Of a DNA stretch of 64,000 nt, positions 42,132-50,131 are shown in pieces. Each line of letters starts with the position of its first letter. The stretch's first letter is position 1. Source of the stretch: DALYJJ01 sp033763935. Lineage in GTDB: Bacteria > Acidobacteriota > Terriglobia > Bryobacterales > Bryobacteraceae. The notes under the pieces were generated by a model. That model saw nothing but the letters and a program-made list of their open reading frames with translations, was not told the DNA's origin and searched no databases. Made by a program: the position numbers and the translations under genes. Location of the stretch: contig JANRJO010000016.1 of assembly GCA_033763935.1 (NCBI GenBank), positions 62,001-126,000 on the forward strand, read 5' to 3'.

Positions 42132-43088
42132 GTGATTTACCAAGACAATTCGTTTGCCATCGGAAATACGCCGTTGGTAAAGCTCAACCGGGTGACCAAC
42201 GGCGCCGGAGCGACCGTGCTGGCGAAGATCGAGGGCCGGAATCCGGCCTACTCCGTGAAGTGCCGCATCGGCGCATCGATGATCTGGGATGCAGAGCAGC
42301 GGGGGGTGCTGAAGCCGGGGAAGGAACTGATTGAACCCACCAGCGGCAACACGGGAATCGCCTTGGCGTTCGTGGCGGCGGCGCGCGGCTATCCGATCAC
42401 GCTGACGATGCCGGAGACGATGTCCGTTGAGCGGCGCAAGGTCCTGAAGGTACTCGGAGCGAACCTGGTGCTAACCGAGGGACCACTGGGGATGAAGGGC
42501 GCCATTGCGAAGGCCGAAGAGATCCTCGCTTCCGACCCGGAGCGGTATGTTCTGCTGCAACAGTTCAAGAACCAGGCGAATCCGGAGATTCACTTCAAGA
42601 CCACAGGTCCGGAGATCTGGAACGACACAGGCGGAAAAGTGGACGTGCTCATTTCCGGAGTGGGCACCGGCGGCACGATCACCGGCGTGTCCCGCTACTT
42701 CAAGCTGGAGAAAAAGAAGCCGTTGTTGTCCATCGCGGTAGAGCCTGCTTTGAGTCCGGTCATCGGCCAGACGCTCCGAGGCGAAGCGGCCGCCCCGAAG
42801 CCCCATAAAATTCAGGGGATCGGCGCGGGCTTCATCCCGGAAACGCTCGACCTGAAGATGGTGGACCGGGTGGAAACGGTGACGAACGAGGAGTCGATCG
42901 AGATGGCTCGCCGGCTGGCGAAGGAGGAGGGTATTCTCTGCGGCATCTCCTGCGGGGCCGCAACGGCAGCCGCGGTCCGCGTGGCGGCAGAGCCGGAGAT
43001 GGCCGGAAAGACCATCGTTGTCGTGCTGCCCGATGCGGCGGAGCGCTACTTGACTTCGGTATTGTTTGAGGGTATGTTCGCGGATTAG
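42132..43088 (+). CDS. cysK: Cysteine synthase A (O-acetylserine sulfhydrylase)
   Basis: This 318-residue enzyme makes cysteine from O-acetylserine and sulfide. The PLP lysine is K43 in NPAYSVKCRIG; TSGNTG at residues 70-75 and the GTGGTITGVSRY motif bind the substrate and PLP phosphate. The GTG start at 42132 follows the Rrf2 stop. The operon fits control of cysteine synthesis by the regulator. Confidence 0.93.
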   Translation: MIYQDNSFAIGNTPLVKLNRVTNGAGATVLAKIEGRNPAYSVKCRIGASMIWDAEQRGVLKPGKELIEPTSGNTGIALAFVAAARGYPITLTMPETMSVERRKVLKVLGANLVLTEGPLGMKGAIAKAEEILASDPERYVLLQQFKNQANPEIHFKTTGPEIWNDTGGKVDVLISGVGTGGTITGVSRYFKLEKKKPLLSIAVEPALSPVIGQTLRGEAAAPKPHKIQGIGAGFIPETLDLKMVDRVETVTNEESIEMARRLAKEEGILCGISCGAATAAAVRVAAEPEMAGKTIVVVLPDAAERYLTSVLFEGMFAD

Positions 43089-43106
43089 CGTTTGTAAGCG
43101 CTAATC
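43083..43106 (+). other. Hairpin overlapping the cysK stop
   Basis: GATTAGCG (43083-43090) and CGCTAATC (43099-43106) form a perfect 8-bp stem with a TTTGTAAG loop. It overlaps the cysK stop at 43086-43088 and is the first of three hairpins in 140 bases. Confidence 0.5.
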
Positions 43107-43110
43107 GAGG

Positions 43111-43158
43111 ATGGCGGGTGTGCTGATTCGCTAAGAATCGGGGGAGCGCACCCGCCAT
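43111..43158 (+). other. Long nested hairpin downstream of cysK
   Basis: ATGGCGGGTGTGC (43111-43123) pairs with GCGCACCCGCCAT (43146-43158) with one G-T pair. Inside is a second stem GATTC/GAATC around GCTAA. No T run follows, so it is not a normal terminator; RNA stabilisation or a regulatory RNA structure is possible. Confidence 0.5.
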
Positions 43159-43192
43159 TCGTAACGGGGATTGACTGTAATACGTACCGCAT

Positions 43193-43224
43193 GGCCCTCG
43201 GGGTTACCTGAGGGCCTATTTTTT
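43193..43224 (+). terminator. Rho-independent terminator after the rrf2-cysK operon
   Basis: GGCCCTC (43193-43199) pairs with GAGGGCC (43210-43216) and is followed by TATTTTTT. This is a standard intrinsic terminator for the plus-strand operon, about 105 bases beyond the cysK stop. Confidence 0.8.
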
Positions 43225-43226
43225 GC

Positions 43227-43255
43227 TTGACTCCGCCGTATTCGCCTTTTATTCT
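43227..43255 (+). promoter_or_regulatory. Sigma-70-like promoter of the DUF72 gene
   Basis: TTGACT (43227-43232) and TATTCT (43250-43255) lie 17 bases apart, matching -35 in 5/6 and -10 in 4/6 positions. Transcription would begin near 43262 and the DUF72 ATG is at 43292, with GGAGG about 8-12 bases before. Confidence 0.6.
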
Positions 43256-43280
43256 ACTAGCAAAGAAAAGGCGAAAACGG
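43236..43280 (+). promoter_or_regulatory. Long imperfect palindrome over the DUF72 promoter
   Basis: CCGTATTCGCCTTTT (43236-43250) and AAAAGGCGAAAACGG (43266-43280) are inverted repeats of 15 bases with one mismatch and a 15-base spacer. The -10 hexamer starts inside the left arm, so a protein bound here would block transcription; the transcript could also fold into a 5' leader hairpin. Confidence 0.45.
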
Positions 43281-43291
43281 AGGTTGCGCCT

Positions 43292-44122
43292 ATGTCGTCT
43301 TCTCCCTGCATCGTCCGCTGCGGCACCGCCGGCTGGTCATATCCCAGCTGGAACACTGCAGTCTACCCAAAGCCGAAGCCGCGTGGTTTCCATCCGCTCG
43401 AGTTTCTATCGGAACGGTTCGACACCGTGGAGGTCAATTCGACGTTCTACCGCGCCGTCCGGCCGGAGATCGCGCGGCTTTGGCTTTCGCGGGTAGCGGC
43501 GAACCGGTCCTTTCGCTTCACCGTCAAACTGGCGAAGCAGTTCACGCACGAGCGAGAGCTGTCGCCCGCAGACGTGGATGCTTGGAAAGAGGGGCCGCGT
43601 GTTCTCCGTCAAGCGGGGCGGCTGGGATGCGTGTTGATGCAGTTCCCGTGGTCGTTCAAGTTCTCGTCGGAGAACCGCGAGTACCTGATTCACCTGCGCC
43701 GGACCTTCGCGGAGTTCCCACTCGCGGCCGAATTCCGTCATGCGAGCTGGATGCGGGAAGAGGCGTTGGGCGTGCTGATCGATTACCGCGTCGGCTTCGT
43801 GAATCTAGACCAGCCGGTGTACGAGAAGGCGATGCCGGCGACGGCGTTTCTGACTTCGCCGATCGGATATGTACGCCTGCTGGGGCGGGAGGGACGGCCG
43901 GAACAACCTTCCGTACCGCGTAACACCTACCTTTACAGCCCGGAAGAACTTGCGGCGTGGCGAGAACGGATCGAACGAGTACGCATGTATGCGGAGAGCG
44001 TATACGTCTCCTTTGCCAACGACGGGCGGGGGCGGGCCGTGACCAATGCGCGTCAACTCTGCGATCTGCTCGGATCTGCGCGTGTGCAACCGGCTGCGCA
44101 GCAAGCACTCTTTGCGGCCTAG
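43292..44122 (+). CDS. DUF72 family protein
   Basis: This 276-residue protein has the YecE/DUF72 TIM-barrel pattern: VRCGTAGWSYPSWN at the start, then FDTVEVNSTFYRA, a conserved EFRHASWM, and VYVSFANDGRGRAVTNA near the C-terminus. The function is unknown, probably a metal- or nucleic acid-related enzyme. The ATG at 43292 has GGAGG upstream; the open frame extends 23 codons upstream into the promoter region and is not used. Confidence 0.87.
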   Translation: MSSSPCIVRCGTAGWSYPSWNTAVYPKPKPRGFHPLEFLSERFDTVEVNSTFYRAVRPEIARLWLSRVAANRSFRFTVKLAKQFTHERELSPADVDAWKEGPRVLRQAGRLGCVLMQFPWSFKFSSENREYLIHLRRTFAEFPLAAEFRHASWMREEALGVLIDYRVGFVNLDQPVYEKAMPATAFLTSPIGYVRLLGREGRPEQPSVPRNTYLYSPEELAAWRERIERVRMYAESVYVSFANDGRGRAVTNARQLCDLLGSARVQPAAQQALFAA

Positions 44123-44673
44123 CGTTCGCTTCGCTGCTCGACAACACCGGTGGAACCGCGCGGGAGACTGACTGCGGAGAACCAGAAACTCGCTATCTGC
44201 TGAGCCACATGGAGCACCTCAGACAAGGTAGAGGGCTTATGGATGTAACAGTTGGCGTGCAGATCGTAGGCGGTGCGCAGGTCAGATTCGGCCTGGGACG
44301 ACGACAATACAATCACCGGAATTCGCCGCAACTGCGGGTCGCTCTTGATCTCGCGAAGCACTTCGTGTCCGCTCCGCTTCGGGAGATTCAGATCCAGCAG
44401 GACCATGTCGGGGAGTCGATGCTCCCCGTTCTCGCGATGAAGAATGCCTAACGCCTCATCACCGTCGGCAGCCACTGTCATCCGGCATTCGAAGCCGGCT
44501 TCACGCAACGCCTGGCGAATGAGGTACACGTCGCCCGGGTTGTCTTCTACCATCAGGAGTTGAGGGGTCACGCGAATTTCGGCACGCGCCGCGTTGCTCC
44601 GTGTACGGAAGGGGTTGTTCTCCGGATTCCAGCTCAAGACGCGGTTCGCTGCCATATAAGGCTCCGGCCGCAA
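44119..44673 (-). CDS. Response regulator receiver protein, Rcp1-like
   Basis: This protein is a single receiver domain with no output domain. The acidic pair is E43/D44 in LMVEDNPGDVYLIRQAL, the phosphoacceptor D94 in LLDLNLPKRSG, then S124 and K146 (HKPST). Rcp1-like regulators pair with phytochromes or other histidine kinases in soil bacteria. The start is uncertain: the ATG at 44673, an ATG at 44655 or a GTG at 44571 that begins right at the receiver domain. No kinase gene is adjacent. It ends 4 bases into the DUF72 gene. Confidence 0.85.
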   Translation of the reverse strand: MRPEPYMAANRVLSWNPENNPFRTRSNAARAEIRVTPQLLMVEDNPGDVYLIRQALREAGFECRMTVAADGDEALGILHRENGEHRLPDMVLLDLNLPKRSGHEVLREIKSDPQLRRIPVIVLSSSQAESDLRTAYDLHANCYIHKPSTLSEVLHVAQQIASFWFSAVSLPRGSTGVVEQRSER

Positions 44674-44847
44674 CTAGAGCACGTGCGATGCCAATATGGC
44701 CGCCGGTGTCAATTTGATGAAGGCGAAGGAGGCCGAGCAGTTGTCGAAAGGACCAGTAGCGTAAATCCTACAACGCGTCGCGGAAAAAATGTTTCGTCCA
44801 TTCTCGATTTTGCCGGTATATGATCGCGGGTGTTGGGCTTAGACCTT

Positions 44848-45672
44848 ATGTCGAGACATTGGACAACCTGTATAGCTCTTAGCGCCACCCTCTGTGCACT
44901 GCCCGCCGCCTTAGGGCAGGAGGAGGCTGCTAAAACGTTTCTTCCAACCAAAGCGTACACGGCGGAGGACGACCAGAGGGTCCTCAAACTGTACGACGGA
45001 CTGCGCGTCGCGGACGTGTCGGACGGGATGGACATGGTGGGACTACCGGGAAGCGGTTTGATGGATCCGGCCATGCACCCCCTCTGGCGAGATGACACGG
45101 ATGCGATGCGGCACATCATCCGGGGCATTGCGGTCACCGTTCGATACGTGCCGACGAACCGGCGTATACCGAAGCTGACGATGGAGGAGTTTCCCAAATG
45201 GGAAGGCCAATGGTACAACCAGATCTCACCAGAGCCCTTCGTTCCGCTTCTCCGCGCCGGTTCGGTGGTGGTCATTGACGGCAACGAGGACGGTGACACC
45301 GGAACCATCGGCTCGAACAACATCCTGAGTTGGAAGCTGAAGGGAGCGGTGGGGGTCATCACGACGGGCGGCGCCCGTGACACGGACGAGATCATTCAGC
45401 AGAAAGTCCCGCTGTACTTTCGGAAGCCGGGGCGGGGGATCCGCCCGGGGCGGAACGAGGTGGAGTCGGTCAATCGCCCCATCACGGCCGGCGGCGTCCT
45501 GGTGCGACCAGGAGATGTAGTGGTAGCGGATGGGGACGGCGTCATTGTTGTGCCTCGCGAGCATGCCGAAGATGTTGCCCGTGCGGCGCGCAAGATCCTG
45601 GATAACGACAAGGCCGGCCGGAGGAAGCTCTATGAGCAGCTCGGCATGCCGGCCGACCGGACGGTGAAGTAA
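44848..45672 (+). CDS. RraA-family protein with signal peptide
   Basis: This 274-residue protein has the RraA/HMG-aldolase fold: VSDGMDMVGLPG, GTIGSNNILSWKLKGAVGVI, and TTGGARDTDEI, the ligand-binding loop with the RD pair. Family members are aldolases (4-hydroxy-4-methyl-2-oxoglutarate) or RNase E regulators. It has an N-terminal signal (TTCIALSATLCALPAALGQ), unusual for a family that is mainly cytoplasmic, so it may be a periplasmic aldolase. The upstream frame adds 6 codons from a TTG. Confidence 0.8.
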   Translation: MSRHWTTCIALSATLCALPAALGQEEAAKTFLPTKAYTAEDDQRVLKLYDGLRVADVSDGMDMVGLPGSGLMDPAMHPLWRDDTDAMRHIIRGIAVTVRYVPTNRRIPKLTMEEFPKWEGQWYNQISPEPFVPLLRAGSVVVIDGNEDGDTGTIGSNNILSWKLKGAVGVITTGGARDTDEIIQQKVPLYFRKPGRGIRPGRNEVESVNRPITAGGVLVRPGDVVVADGDGVIVVPREHAEDVARAARKILDNDKAGRRKLYEQLGMPADRTVK

Positions 45673-45675
45673 AAG

Positions 45676-46929
45676 CTAGCGATAGCGCGTAGTGTACAGC
45701 GACTGGGCGACGCCGCCGGAGCCGCCGAAGATGTCGTTGAAGCTGAACCAGATCTGAAAGCCTTCGTTGCTGAAGCCAACGTCAAAGCGCAGGAAGGTGG
45801 AGTTGCGCGCGTTGACGCGGAAGCCGAAGCCGGCGGAGTGCCTCAAGTTGGCGAAGTTGAGCTGGGAGCGGCGCGGGAAGACCTTGCCGGCATCGTAGAA
45901 CAACGCGCCGTCCAGGCCGCTGAAGATCTCCCAGCGATACTCGCCGTTCATCACCAGGGCGTTGTTGTCGTAGAAGCGGGCGAAACGAAAGCCGCGGAGA
46001 TCGTTCTGGCCGCCGACGAGCGGCTGCATGTAGAACGGCACCACCTGGTTCGGGTTTTCGTACGTCAACAGCGTCTTGGCACGGAGAGCGATCACGCGGC
46101 GGCGGTTCGCGAAGGGAACGTACTGCTGCGCCTCAAGCGTGAGCCGGCGGTGGCTGTACCGGTTCCACGTACGATCTTCGAAGTGGTCGAAGCGGGCTTC
46201 GTAGAAGCCGCCTTTGCGTGCGCTCGGGTAGTCACGGTAGTCGAAGGAGGCATGTACGCCGCCCCGGAGAAAGTCTGACTGCCTTGCCAGGCCGGGAACC
46301 CCCGCGGCCGGGAAGACGGTCTCGGCCGACGTGTAGCGGGAGTCGTCGCCCGGACCGACATTGGTCTGCAGGTAGCCGCCCGTGACGCCGAGACGGAGAC
46401 CGCGCAGGGGCTGCACGCCCGCGCCTACCTCATAGGAAGCGTCTTCCAGCCGGAAGGCGGTGCGGCGTTCTTTGCGCGAGTCCGGTCCAGGGCCGTAGAA
46501 GGGCACAGTGGGCAGGTTCCGCCAGCGCGTATAGAACTCCAGATACGCTTTCTGTTGCAGAAGTTTGGGAAACAATAGTTCGGCTTCGGCGAGCATGCTC
46601 TTGCGAATCGAAGCGCGAGCGCCAACGCGCAACTGAACCGCGCCGTCACGAAGCTCATCGCGGTAATACTCGGGGCCGAGAGCAAAGCCGGCGTTTGGAA
46701 TGAGGTTTCCGAACACCAGGCGGACGCCGTTCACGCCGCGGCTCAGGCGTTCGAGGAGCCTCTTGTCGTCCGCCCAGTCGATGGCCTTCTCGACGGTGTT
46801 GAGTTCGTCGTCGCCATACTTGCCGCCCTCGGCATTGCGGCGTTGCTCGAGCTCTTCGGCTCGAGTGGGAGGAGCGGTCTGAGCGGGAGCGGCGGCCACC
46901 GCCAACAGCACCAGGGCTAGCGCTCTCAT
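45676..46929 (-). CDS. BamA/TamA-type outer-membrane barrel protein
   Basis: From the ATG at 46929 this is a 417-residue protein with a signal peptide (RALALVLLAVAAAPAQ). A short helical linker follows, then an outer-membrane beta-barrel like that of Omp85/surface-antigen proteins: GFYEARFDHFEDRTWNRY, ALRAKTLLTYENPNQV, QPLVGGQNDLRGFRFARFYD (the RGF motif typical of Omp85) and EYRWEIFSGLDGALFYDAGK. POTRA domains appear absent. The ATG overlaps the stop of the kinase-like gene (ATGA), so the two are translated together. Confidence 0.82.
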   Translation of the reverse strand: MRALALVLLAVAAAPAQTAPPTRAEELEQRRNAEGGKYGDDELNTVEKAIDWADDKRLLERLSRGVNGVRLVFGNLIPNAGFALGPEYYRDELRDGAVQLRVGARASIRKSMLAEAELLFPKLLQQKAYLEFYTRWRNLPTVPFYGPGPDSRKERRTAFRLEDASYEVGAGVQPLRGLRLGVTGGYLQTNVGPGDDSRYTSAETVFPAAGVPGLARQSDFLRGGVHASFDYRDYPSARKGGFYEARFDHFEDRTWNRYSHRRLTLEAQQYVPFANRRRVIALRAKTLLTYENPNQVVPFYMQPLVGGQNDLRGFRFARFYDNNALVMNGEYRWEIFSGLDGALFYDAGKVFPRRSQLNFANLRHSAGFGFRVNARNSTFLRFDVGFSNEGFQIWFSFNDIFGGSGGVAQSLYTTRYR

Positions 46930-48533
46930 TGCGCGGTCCTTTCGAGGCCGACGATCTCCTTGGCGCCACGAAGGTAGACCGTGACGCGCTTCTTGGAATC
47001 CGGCCCGGTGAGCTGCGCAGCCCAATATCGGTCCGGCCCGCCGGACGCCTGGGACGGCACTTTCAATGTTGTCTCGCCGGCCAAGGGCGTGAGCTTTCCG
47101 GTTGTGTTGTCGAAGGAGTGCCACTGGAGGGTGGTCTTCACCGGTTCGCCCAGCCGAAAGTGCGCGAGAAGGTCGGTGTAAGTAAGGCTGCCGTCCTTGA
47201 GACGGAACTCATCAAGGGGCAGGAGCTGGTTGAAGTAAGTCCGGCCGATCTTGTCACGCCTCTTGGTGAGGACTTCGACGAGCCAGCTTTCGGCCTTCTT
47301 GTCGCTGTATTCGCCGGTGGCCACAACCGCGCGAATATCCTCATCGGTGAAGCGCATGATTTTCTTCGCAGCCCAGAAGTTATCCTCCGGAAGCCGGTTC
47401 AGGAAGGCGCGGTTCGGGTAGTTGGGCACCCACTCTTCGGGGTCGAACGTCTTCCATTCGATACGGCCGATGGAAGGGTAGTAAGGATAATGGGCCCTTT
47501 CCCAATCGCGGATGTAGAGGCCGAGGGTCAGGAGATTGATGGCTGAGTTCTTGAAGTCGTAGAGATAGGCGTTGCCTTCGCGGGCGCTCTTGCTCTTGGT
47601 GGCGGCGGAGCCGAGGGTGCTGCCGAAATCGAGCAGGTAGTGACGGATGTACTTCTTGCCGCCTTCGTTCATCAGCACGTCGAGGGTATTGATGGAGCGG
47701 GAATCGTGGTGCGCGAGCCAGGCGCTGACAACATGATAGCCGCGCAGTTCGCGACGGTGCTCATGGGGAATGAAGTCGTTGAGGTCGCCTTTGCGGCGTC
47801 CATAGAACTTGAAGGGACCGACTCCGCGGCCGGGGAGATAGAGACTGGCGACGGCCCGATACTCGCCCTTGCGCCTGCCGCCCGGACTGCGCGCGACCCG
47901 CACCAATAGCTCATTGATGTCCCGCTCGCGCATTTTGCGGCGCCGGGCGAACTGGTCGACGAACTGGACGTCCTTCCCGACCACCAGTTGATCGCGCTTA
48001 AAGTGCACGATGTAGTACTCGGGCACCCAATAACCGAGCGCATGGAGGAGCTTGGCGCCCACGACGTCGGCGCCGGTCGCCATCTCGGGATTTGAGACGG
48101 GGTCGAACTTCAAGAGATACCGGCTGCCTTTGCCGTCAATGATTTCGAGCCCGGGAGTCACGCCCTCGCTCTTGGCGTCGACGACGGTCCAGGGCTTGGA
48201 GGTGTCCGGCTCCCGCCCTTTGCGGGTCGGCCCCTGCACGATTTCCTGATGGCTGAGGTTGCGGTTGGTGAACCAGGCGGAATCGAGAACCTCGCCGAGG
48301 GTATTGACGCTCTGGGCGGCGAAGGGGCCACCGGGATCCTCATTGCTCTGTCCGGGACCGGTGAACTGATTGCGGTAGAAATCGTAGTATTGGTTGATCT
48401 TGCGGCGGGGATGATCGCCAATATCACGCGGAGCGGGCTCGGACCGGATGGGATCGTCCGGGCGAAATCGTTGCGCGGCAAGCGACGCAACGATAACAAG
48501 GACGAGCGTGGCGGCTCGCCTGACGGTTCGCAT
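46926..48533 (-). CDS. Secreted protein with kinase-like motifs
   Basis: This 535-residue protein has a signal peptide (LVLVIVASLAAQ). Its middle shows several marks of a kinase-like fold: SRYLLKFDP (K142, ATP-binding), AWLAHHDSRSINTLDVL (H275/H276, D277, N282, the catalytic loop HxDxxxxN) and HYLLDFGSTLGS (D302-F-G, the metal-binding loop). This resembles the pattern of secreted kinases (HipA, Fam20 or CotH types), although I did not verify the family. It precedes the barrel gene by overlap, so the two may act together at the outer membrane. Confidence 0.7.
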   Translation of the reverse strand: MRTVRRAATLVLVIVASLAAQRFRPDDPIRSEPAPRDIGDHPRRKINQYYDFYRNQFTGPGQSNEDPGGPFAAQSVNTLGEVLDSAWFTNRNLSHQEIVQGPTRKGREPDTSKPWTVVDAKSEGVTPGLEIIDGKGSRYLLKFDPVSNPEMATGADVVGAKLLHALGYWVPEYYIVHFKRDQLVVGKDVQFVDQFARRRKMRERDINELLVRVARSPGGRRKGEYRAVASLYLPGRGVGPFKFYGRRKGDLNDFIPHEHRRELRGYHVVSAWLAHHDSRSINTLDVLMNEGGKKYIRHYLLDFGSTLGSAATKSKSAREGNAYLYDFKNSAINLLTLGLYIRDWERAHYPYYPSIGRIEWKTFDPEEWVPNYPNRAFLNRLPEDNFWAAKKIMRFTDEDIRAVVATGEYSDKKAESWLVEVLTKRRDKIGRTYFNQLLPLDEFRLKDGSLTYTDLLAHFRLGEPVKTTLQWHSFDNTTGKLTPLAGETTLKVPSQASGGPDRYWAAQLTGPDSKKRVTVYLRGAKEIVGLERTAQ

Positions 48534-48648
48534 GGGCTGGTCTCCTCCACCGGCCCTGCTGCGAAGGGGCCGGAAGATACCATTCTATCCGCCGGCGCGG
48601 CTCACGCCGGAGGCGCCGGCTTGCGACATAATGGCGGGGAGTTCCGAC

Positions 48649-50115
48649 ATGACCAGAACCGCCTTCCTTTTGTCGTTCACCGCTGCGCTGGTGTCCGCGC
48701 AGACCTACCAACCGACTTGGGAGTCCGTCGACAAACGGCCTACGCCGCCCTGGTTCCAGGACGCCAAGTTCGGCATCTTCATTCATTGGGGCGTGTATGC
48801 GGTGCCCGGATACGCACCGGTCATCCCGGGGAAACTCGCCTACGCGGAGTGGTATTGGAACGCGATGGCGCGCGGCCGTGACAACCCGAAAGCCAACGAG
48901 ATCCAGAAGGGGACATGGGAGTACCACAAGAAGCGGTACGGGGCGGATTTCGGTTACGAGAAGTTCGCGCCGGAATTTCGCGCCGAACTGTTCGACCCGG
49001 ACCAATGGGCGAGCGTCTTCGAGCGCTCGGGCGCGAAGTACGTGGTGTTGACCTCGAAGCACCATGACGGATTCGCGCTCTGGCCGAGCAAGGAGGCTTC
49101 GGCGACGTGGTCGCGGCCGTGGAACGCTGTGGACGCGGGGCCGCGGCGCGACGTGCTGGGCGAGCTGACGACCGCCGTTCGCAAGCGTGGCGTGCGGATG
49201 GGCTTCTACTATTCGCTCTACGAGTGGTTCAACCCGCTGTGGTTGAACGACAAGCCGAAGTACATCCGCGAGCACATGACGCCGCAGTTCAAAGACCTGG
49301 TGACGCGCTATCAACCGGCGCTGATCTTTAGCGACGGCGAGTGGGACTTGCCGTCCGCCGAATGGAAGAGCCCGGAGCTGCTGGCGTGGCTGTTCAACGA
49401 GTCGGCGGTGAAGAACGAGGTGGTGGTCAATGATCGCTGGGGCAAAGACAGCCGTCACAAGCACGGCGGCTATTGGACGACCGAGTACACGCCGGGGATG
49501 GCGGGGACCGATCACCCGTGGGAAGAGAGCCGCGGGATGGGGTTCTCCTACGGATACAACCGGGCGGAGCGCATCGAGCACTACCACACCGGCCGGCAAC
49601 TGGTGGTGATGCTGGTCGACCTGGTCAGCCGGGGAGGCAACTTCCTGCTCGATATCGGCCCGGCGGCCGACGGGACCATTCCGCCGGTGATGGAGGACCG
49701 GCTGCTCGAGATCGGGCGCTGGCTGAAGGTGAACGGCGAGGCGATCTACGGCACGAAGCCCTGGAAGACGGCGAAGCAATGGAGCGCCGGGGAACAGCCG
49801 AAGGTCGAGTACAACAAGGAGTACGAGAGCGCCTACGACGTGACCAAGCTCGTAGAGAAGCCTGCGGCCGGGAAGGCGGGGATCGAAGCGTTCTTCACCG
49901 CCAAAGGGGACGCGGTGTACGCGATCCTCCCGCGGTGGCCAGGCGCGAAGTTCCTGCTGAAGGAGGGCGGGCTGAAGCCAAAGACAGTGTCTCTCCTGGG
50001 CGGCCCGGGTTCGCTTTCTTTCAAAACGGTGAGCGGGGGCGTGGAGATCACGCTGCCCGAACTGCCGGAGCACCTGCTGTCGCAGCCGATGTGGACGTTG
50101 AAGATCGTGCCATAA
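48649..50115 (+). CDS. Secreted alpha-L-fucosidase (GH29)
   Basis: This 488-residue exoenzyme is glycoside hydrolase family 29. The signal (RTAFLLSFTAALVSA) is followed by FQDAKFGIFIHWGVYAVPG and YVVLTSKHHDGFALWPS, GH29 signatures. LIFSDGEWD holds the nucleophile Asp. The C-terminal half is a beta-sandwich domain. It cleaves terminal alpha-L-fucose from glycans. The start at 48649 was chosen for the signal peptide; the open frame runs 67 codons further upstream. It is divergent from the kinase-like gene. Confidence 0.92.
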   Translation: MTRTAFLLSFTAALVSAQTYQPTWESVDKRPTPPWFQDAKFGIFIHWGVYAVPGYAPVIPGKLAYAEWYWNAMARGRDNPKANEIQKGTWEYHKKRYGADFGYEKFAPEFRAELFDPDQWASVFERSGAKYVVLTSKHHDGFALWPSKEASATWSRPWNAVDAGPRRDVLGELTTAVRKRGVRMGFYYSLYEWFNPLWLNDKPKYIREHMTPQFKDLVTRYQPALIFSDGEWDLPSAEWKSPELLAWLFNESAVKNEVVVNDRWGKDSRHKHGGYWTTEYTPGMAGTDHPWEESRGMGFSYGYNRAERIEHYHTGRQLVVMLVDLVSRGGNFLLDIGPAADGTIPPVMEDRLLEIGRWLKVNGEAIYGTKPWKTAKQWSAGEQPKVEYNKEYESAYDVTKLVEKPAAGKAGIEAFFTAKGDAVYAILPRWPGAKFLLKEGGLKPKTVSLLGGPGSLSFKTVSGGVEITLPELPEHLLSQPMWTLKIVP

Positions 50116-50116
50116 T

Positions 50117-50131
50117 TTGAACAGAGTTCAA
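50117..50131. promoter_or_regulatory. TetR operator 1, overlapping the tetR start
   Basis: TTGAACAGAGTTCAA is a perfect inverted repeat (6-bp arms, 3-base spacer) that ends on the first base of the tetR ATG. The same sequence pattern, TTGAACnnnGTTCAA, recurs upstream of the ABC transporter operon. Confidence 0.65.

Noticed and set aside
48424..50073. 549-codon minus-strand open frame over the fucosidase
   Set aside because: GH29 motifs on the plus strand are unmistakable and this frame has none.
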